A stretch of DNA of 9,536 nucleotides from Oscillospiraceae bacterium (lineage in GTDB: Bacteria; Bacillota; Clostridia; Oscillospirales; Oscillospiraceae): positions 1 through 9,536 of the forward strand of contig JAFYIF010000095.1 of NCBI GenBank assembly GCA_017538775.1. The letters are read 5' to 3'. Each line of letters starts with the position of its first letter. Position 1 is the stretch's first letter. This document shows, piece by piece, positions 6,392 to 9,536 of this stretch. A model generated the notes under the pieces. The model did no database searches and was not told where the DNA came from. It saw nothing but the letters and a program-made list of their open reading frames with translations. A program made the position numbers and the translations under genes.

Positions 6392-7030
6392 TCAGCCCGC
6401 CGCGCCGCCGGTCAAAGCCCCCAGCAGCGCGCTGTCGGCGACGATGCGCCACTGACCCCGGTCCAGCTCCAGGCGCACGGTGAGTTCCCGGTATACCGTG
6501 CAGTCCCCCGGGTCCGCCGCCGCCTCCGCCGCGGCCTCCAGCAGGGCGCGGTCCAGCAGCTCCGGGCGGTAAGCGCCGTCTGCGGTGTAGATTTCTTCCT
6601 CGGTGTCGGCGGCTTCCACGGCGGCGGCCAGCCGGGTCTCCACCCCGGTACCGATGCGCGCCGTGAGCGCGTCGGCGTCGAGGCAGCGGACGCGCACCGT
6701 TTTGCACAGCAGCGCCCCCTCCAGCGCGTTCCCCGGCAGCACTGCAAAGTCCCAAACCGCCTTCTCCGCCTCCCACAGCAGCGCCGCCACCGGGTCCGTC
6801 GGCACGTCCTCCAGCCCCAGGGAGCCGCCCCCGGACAGGCAGAGGGAGGCGGCGGGCAAGTCCCGCTGCTTCAGTGCGGAGAAAAACCGTTCCAGCAGCG
6901 CCGTAGGCTCCCCGTCTGGGATCTCCGGCGCGCCGGTCCCGGCTGCGCGGATGGCCAGCCCGGCCAGCGCCGCCATACCCAGCGCCAGCAGGAAAAACAG
7001 CAGCGCAAGCAGTCGTTTTGTAGCTTTCAT
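6392..7030 (-). CDS. Membrane-anchored or secreted protein of unknown function, possibly NTF2-like
   Basis: The 212-residue product starts MKATKRLLALLFFLLALGMA, a basic tip plus a hydrophobic stretch (7-27) that is a signal peptide or signal anchor; there is no lipobox cysteine. The mature part begins after a Gly/Pro-rich stretch (31-42). LLERFFSALKQRDLPAASL (45-63) resembles the first helix of NTF2-like/DUF4878-type domains, and the end, VRLELDRGQWRIVADSALL (185-203), resembles their final strand (charged residue, Gly, Gln-Trp-Arg-Ile). The middle is alanine-rich and acidic. I do not recognise a specific family, so the NTF2 idea rests on pattern only. GAGGGG (7040-7045), overlapping the upstream stop codon, is 9 nt before ATG 7030. 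Its place between two exported proteins suggests a role outside the membrane with them. Confidence 0.75.
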   Translation of the reverse strand: MKATKRLLALLFFLLALGMAALAGLAIRAAGTGAPEIPDGEPTALLERFFSALKQRDLPAASLCLSGGGSLGLEDVPTDPVAALLWEAEKAVWDFAVLPGNALEGALLCKTVRVRCLDADALTARIGTGVETRLAAAVEAADTEEEIYTADGAYRPELLDRALLEAAAEAAADPGDCTVYRELTVRLELDRGQWRIVADSALLGALTGGAAG

Positions 7031-7043
7031 CGCATTTGTCCCC

Positions 7044-9377
7044 TCAGTTCTTCAGCGGTCCCACCGGGACCAGCGCCGCCCCGGGTTCATAGTCCACGTC
7101 GTCCCAGCTGCGGAAGGCCAGGACGTGCTGCCAGTTGGTGAAGGCCCGGCGGATCTCCACATTCCGCTCCGTCATCCGCCAGCCGTCGGAGGTGGAGGAC
7201 ACCAGGGAGGGGAAGAAGAGGAAGGTGGTCTCCGGCCGCGCCGCCTGCGCCGACGCCCGCTGCGCGTCGGTGAGCGGGTCCCCGGGGAACCAGCCCATTT
7301 GCAGCCGCGGCATCTGCTCCACAAAGGAGATGTCCCGCAGCCCGCCGCAGTAGCCCACGCAGAGGTCCACCATCTCAGTCAGATGGGACAGCGCCGTGAA
7401 GTCGCTGATCCAGTCGGCCATGAACAGCTCCATGTATTCCAGCTTTGTCAGCTGCGCCAGGGGGCTGAGGTCCGCAATCTGTCCGTTGTCCCCGATAATC
7501 AATACCTTCAGCTCCGTCAGCCCGGCCAGGGGGTTCAGGTCCCGCAGGGCGTTGTGCCCCAGGTCCAGGGCCACCAGATGTCTGCAATAGCGCAGCAGCG
7601 GGGCCAGGTCCTCGTCGGTGTAGCGGTAAGTGGGCGGCCAGCTCTGGAGCGTGGAGAAGCAGCTGATGTCGCTGCGCACGGTCCAGCGGCGGCCAAAGCG
7701 CACGATCCAGATCAGGTCCAGCTCCGGATAGCGGTCGGCGATGGGCATCGTGGCGGCGTTGCCGAAGTCCAGGGCCGTGATGTCCAGCCGCCGCAGCCGC
7801 GGCAGCCAGTCCAGCTTTTCCAGCAGTTCCTCCGCCGTGACGCTGCTCTCCGGTCCCAGCGTCAGCTCCGTCTCCCGGCTGCTGACCTGCAGCGCGCCCA
7901 AAGGCACGCTGTACTCCACGTCGCAGTCCGGCAGCGCCCGCTGCAACGCAGCCAGGCGCGCACAGTCCGAAAAGGCCGTGCCATCCACATGGCGCAGCTC
8001 CGGGTGCGCCGCCGCCAGCTCACCCAGGCTCTCCGCGTCGGAATCCGTGAGCGACAGTTCATAGACCGGCTCCGGCGTGGGTTCCGGCGTGGGCTCCGGC
8101 GTGGGCTCCGGGGTCGGCTCCGGCGTGGGTGCCGCCGTCTCCTCTGTCTGGACAGTTTCGGCCTCCGCCGGCTCCGACCGCCACAGGGTTCGGTAGGCGG
8201 ACCACAGCACCCCCAGCAGCGCCAGCCCCATCACGGCGGCGGCCACAGCCCGCGCCGGACGCCGCTTGCCAAGCAGCGCCGCCGCCAGCAGACCCAGCAG
8301 GGCAGCAATGGCGGCATAGTGGAGCCGTTTCCGGTTCACAAGCGCTGTCCGGGCCGCCTCCGCCTCCGCCGCTTCTCGCTCCGCCTCCGCGGTCTGCCGG
8401 GCTACGGCGTGGGCTGCCGCCTGCCGGGCCGCCAGGGCCTCCGCTCGGAAGCGTGCCTCGGCCTCCTGCCGGGCCGTCTCCTCCGCTTCGCCCCGAACCC
8501 GGCGCTCCAGCTCCAAGCGCTCGGCCTCTTCCAGATGCCGGGCGTGCCAGTATTCGCTGTAGTCGCACATCAGCACGCAGTAGTCCGCCAGGGCCTCGAC
8601 CCCGCCGTTCACCGCATCGGTCAGCATCACCAGCAAAATCGGCTCATGGGTCCAGACGATGCCGATGTCGTTGCAGGCCCGGAAACCCAGGTCCGCGTAG
8701 TAGCCGTATTTGTGGGCGATGGGGAAGCGGCGCTCTTTCTGCCGGAAATAACTGTCCGGCTGGGCCAGAAGCATGTGGTCCAGCACCTCCGGAAAGCGCT
8801 CCGGCGCTTCATAGAGCAGCTGCAGGGCATAGGCCAGCTGCCGGGGCGTGAAGGCGTTTTCCAGGTTGTGGACCGGGTCCAGCTCCTCCCCCGGCGGGCA
8901 GAGGTAGGGCGTCATGGCCGCCTTGTACTGGGTGTAGTTCCCCAGCGCTTCGATGAGCTGTTCCCCCTGGCTGTTGTCGGAATTGCGCAGGGTGTTGAAC
9001 TGGATGCTGCGCAAGGGCACGCCCCCCACCGGCTCGTCCAGCGTCATCTCCCCCCGGCTCACTTTGTCCGCGAAAACCAGGTTGATGGGCACCTTGTAAG
9101 TGCTGGCGGCGGTGAAGTAGGCGTCGGCGTTCCAGCCCCGGGCCTCCCCGGTGACGGTATTATAATAGTACAGCCCCACCCGGCTCCCGTCCAGGCCGTG
9201 CTCCCGCAAAAACCCGGCGATCAGTTCCTCCCAGGCAAGGCCGTAAAACCGCGGGTCCTCCGCCGGGTAAGCCGCCGGGTCAAAAGGCGCTTCTGCAGCC
9301 TGCGCCGGAAATGCGGCGAACAGGCCCAGCAGCAGCAAAAACAGCACAAAGCGACAGCGCCGGAGCCAGGGCTTCAT
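7044..9377 (-). CDS. Exported multidomain protein: class A beta-lactamase-like domain, coiled coil, two TM helices, TPEP linker, LRR domain
   Basis: This 777-residue protein is the first gene of the operon. A signal peptide (1-27, cleavage likely after AQA) precedes a serine beta-lactamase/PBP-like domain (about 45-275) with SxxK as S92-T-Y-K95, SDN as S133-D-N135 and K223-Y-G225 in place of KTG. A highly charged Glu/Ala/Arg coiled coil follows (about 280-345), then two hydrophobic helices (353-369 and 376-394) joined by a basic turn GKRRPAR, which is expected inside. An acidic stretch and five TPEP repeats (418-437) lead to a region with two degenerate repeat-like blocks (438-580) and a leucine-rich domain (about 590-695) with internalin-style units such as LVALDLGHNALRDLNPLAGL. 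Both end domains should face outside. LRR domains bind partners and the N-terminal domain may act on or bind peptidoglycan-like or acyl substrates, but neither is shown. GGAGG (9387-9391) is 9 nt before ATG 9377. Confidence 0.85.
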   Translation of the reverse strand: MKPWLRRCRFVLFLLLLGLFAAFPAQAAEAPFDPAAYPAEDPRFYGLAWEELIAGFLREHGLDGSRVGLYYYNTVTGEARGWNADAYFTAASTYKVPINLVFADKVSRGEMTLDEPVGGVPLRSIQFNTLRNSDNSQGEQLIEALGNYTQYKAAMTPYLCPPGEELDPVHNLENAFTPRQLAYALQLLYEAPERFPEVLDHMLLAQPDSYFRQKERRFPIAHKYGYYADLGFRACNDIGIVWTHEPILLVMLTDAVNGGVEALADYCVLMCDYSEYWHARHLEEAERLELERRVRGEAEETARQEAEARFRAEALAARQAAAHAVARQTAEAEREAAEAEAARTALVNRKRLHYAAIAALLGLLAAALLGKRRPARAVAAAVMGLALLGVLWSAYRTLWRSEPAEAETVQTEETAAPTPEPTPEPTPEPTPEPTPEPVYELSLTDSDAESLGELAAAHPELRHVDGTAFSDCARLAALQRALPDCDVEYSVPLGALQVSSRETELTLGPESSVTAEELLEKLDWLPRLRRLDITALDFGNAATMPIADRYPELDLIWIVRFGRRWTVRSDISCFSTLQSWPPTYRYTDEDLAPLLRYCRHLVALDLGHNALRDLNPLAGLTELKVLIIGDNGQIADLSPLAQLTKLEYMELFMADWISDFTALSHLTEMVDLCVGYCGGLRDISFVEQMPRLQMGWFPGDPLTDAQRASAQAARPETTFLFFPSLVSSTSDGWRMTERNVEIRRAFTNWQHVLAFRSWDDVDYEPGAALVPVGPLKN
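8067..8126 (-). repeat. Five tandem 12-nt repeats encoding a TPEP linker
   Basis: Five in-frame 12-nt units, plus-strand pattern near (g/c)ggctccggcgt with a few substitutions, encode TPEP five times (residues 418-437). The Pro/Glu-rich stretch is an extended spacer between the second membrane helix and the LRR domain, probably spanning the cell wall. Repeat number could change by slippage without breaking the frame. Confidence 0.9.
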
Positions 9378-9411
9378 GGGCGTTTTCCTCCGAATGCACA
9401 GGAATACCTCT

Positions 9412-9440
9412 ATTATACCGATGTTTCGTCAAAATGGAAG
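9412..9440 (-). promoter_or_regulatory. Putative promoter of the five-gene minus-strand operon
   Basis: On the minus strand a perfect -10 box TATAAT (9412-9417) lies 35 nt before the ATG at 9377. At 17-nt spacing the -35 position (9435-9440) reads CTTCCA, only three of six matches. The surrounding stretch is AT-rich compared with the coding DNA. The -10 is convincing; the weak -35 suggests modest or activator-assisted expression, which is inference. Confidence 0.55.
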
Positions 9441-9476
9441 AGCGAAAACAAGAAATTAAGGGGCCGTTCCGTCCCC

Positions 9477-9525
9477 CTGTCATTGCGAACCAGTCCGCAG
9501 ACTGGTGTGGCAATCCCCCGGACAG
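9477..9525. repeat. Imperfect palindrome, probable dispersed intergenic repeat
   Basis: Nested arms can fold as one long hairpin: CTGTC (9477-9481) with GACAG (9521-9525), ATTGC (9482-9486) with GCAAT (9510-9514), and ACCAGTC (9489-9495) with GACTGGT (9500-9506) around a CGCA loop. The CATTGCGA...GTGGCAATCC frame resembles short intergenic repeats seen in many copies in Clostridia and other bacteria, as far as I recall; copy number cannot be checked here. The remaining sequence from 9441 to 9536 shows no gene. Confidence 0.6.
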
Positions 9526-9536
9526 ACGCCACCGCC

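Noticed and set aside
5212..6483. Plus-strand open frame opposite the NAGPA gene (423 codons)
   Set aside because: Antisense to a protein with clear family motifs; the frame is His/Arg/Gly/Val-rich without structure.
8067..8126. Tandem repeats as a CRISPR array or VNTR outside genes
   Set aside because: The 12-nt units are directly adjacent with no spacers and encode a TPEP linker in frame.
9412..9432. TTGACG (9427-9432, minus strand) as the -35 box for the TATAAT
   Set aside because: The spacer would be only 9 nt, far too short for a sigma-A promoter; the weaker CTTCCA at 17 nt was used instead.
9460..9476. GGGG/CCCC hairpin followed by TTAATTTC on the minus strand as a terminator
   Set aside because: The stem is only 4 bp with a 9-nt loop and the T tract is interrupted; too weak to call.

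Overview
The window is about 9.5 kb of GC-rich, densely coded DNA with tiny intergenic gaps, strong GGAGG-type ribosome binding sites and Clostridia-style gene content: MtaB, a SerC/SerA pair with a short SerA, a CbbX/SpoVK-type AAA protein, and a leucine-rich repeat protein with a TPEP linker. This suggests a high-GC gut Firmicute of the Oscillospiraceae type (Flavonifractor/Intestinimonas/Lawsonibacter-like). The taxonomic call is an inference from style and protein families.

Layout. Positions 2-313 (+) hold the 3' end of mtaB, a tRNA methylthiotransferase gene. A near-consensus sigma-A promoter (TTGACT, 17 nt, TATACT) overlaps its stop codon and reads into a two-gene serine operon, serC (396-1487) and serA (1480-2649), whose frames overlap by 8 nt. 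A strong hairpin at 2692-2717 sits between serA and a convergent operon and probably terminates transcription from both sides.

The rest of the window (2725-9377) is one tightly packed minus-strand operon of five genes, read from right to left. (1) A 777-residue exported protein joins a class A beta-lactamase-like domain, a coiled coil, two membrane helices, a TPEP repeat linker and an internalin-like LRR domain. (2) A 212-residue membrane-anchored protein is possibly NTF2-like. (3) A secreted or anchored NAGPA-type phosphodiester glycosidase follows. (4) A divergent Lgt-like polytopic membrane protein has most of its catalytic residues replaced. (5) A cytosolic CbbX/SpoVK-type AAA ATPase has a TerB-like N-terminal region. 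Gaps are 13, 16, -8 and 17 nt. A putative promoter (TATAAT -10) lies just upstream of gene 1, followed at the window edge by an imperfect palindrome ending in GTGGCAATCCCCC that looks like a dispersed intergenic repeat.

How the genes may work together. serC and serA make L-serine from 3-phosphoglycerate; the phosphatase step (SerB) is not in the window. The five-gene operon looks like a cell-envelope module: three products face outside, one is a membrane protein of lipoprotein-transferase ancestry, and one is an ATPase remodeller inside. No member has an obvious known substrate. The combination is the best candidate here for an undescribed system, but its function cannot be read from the sequence.
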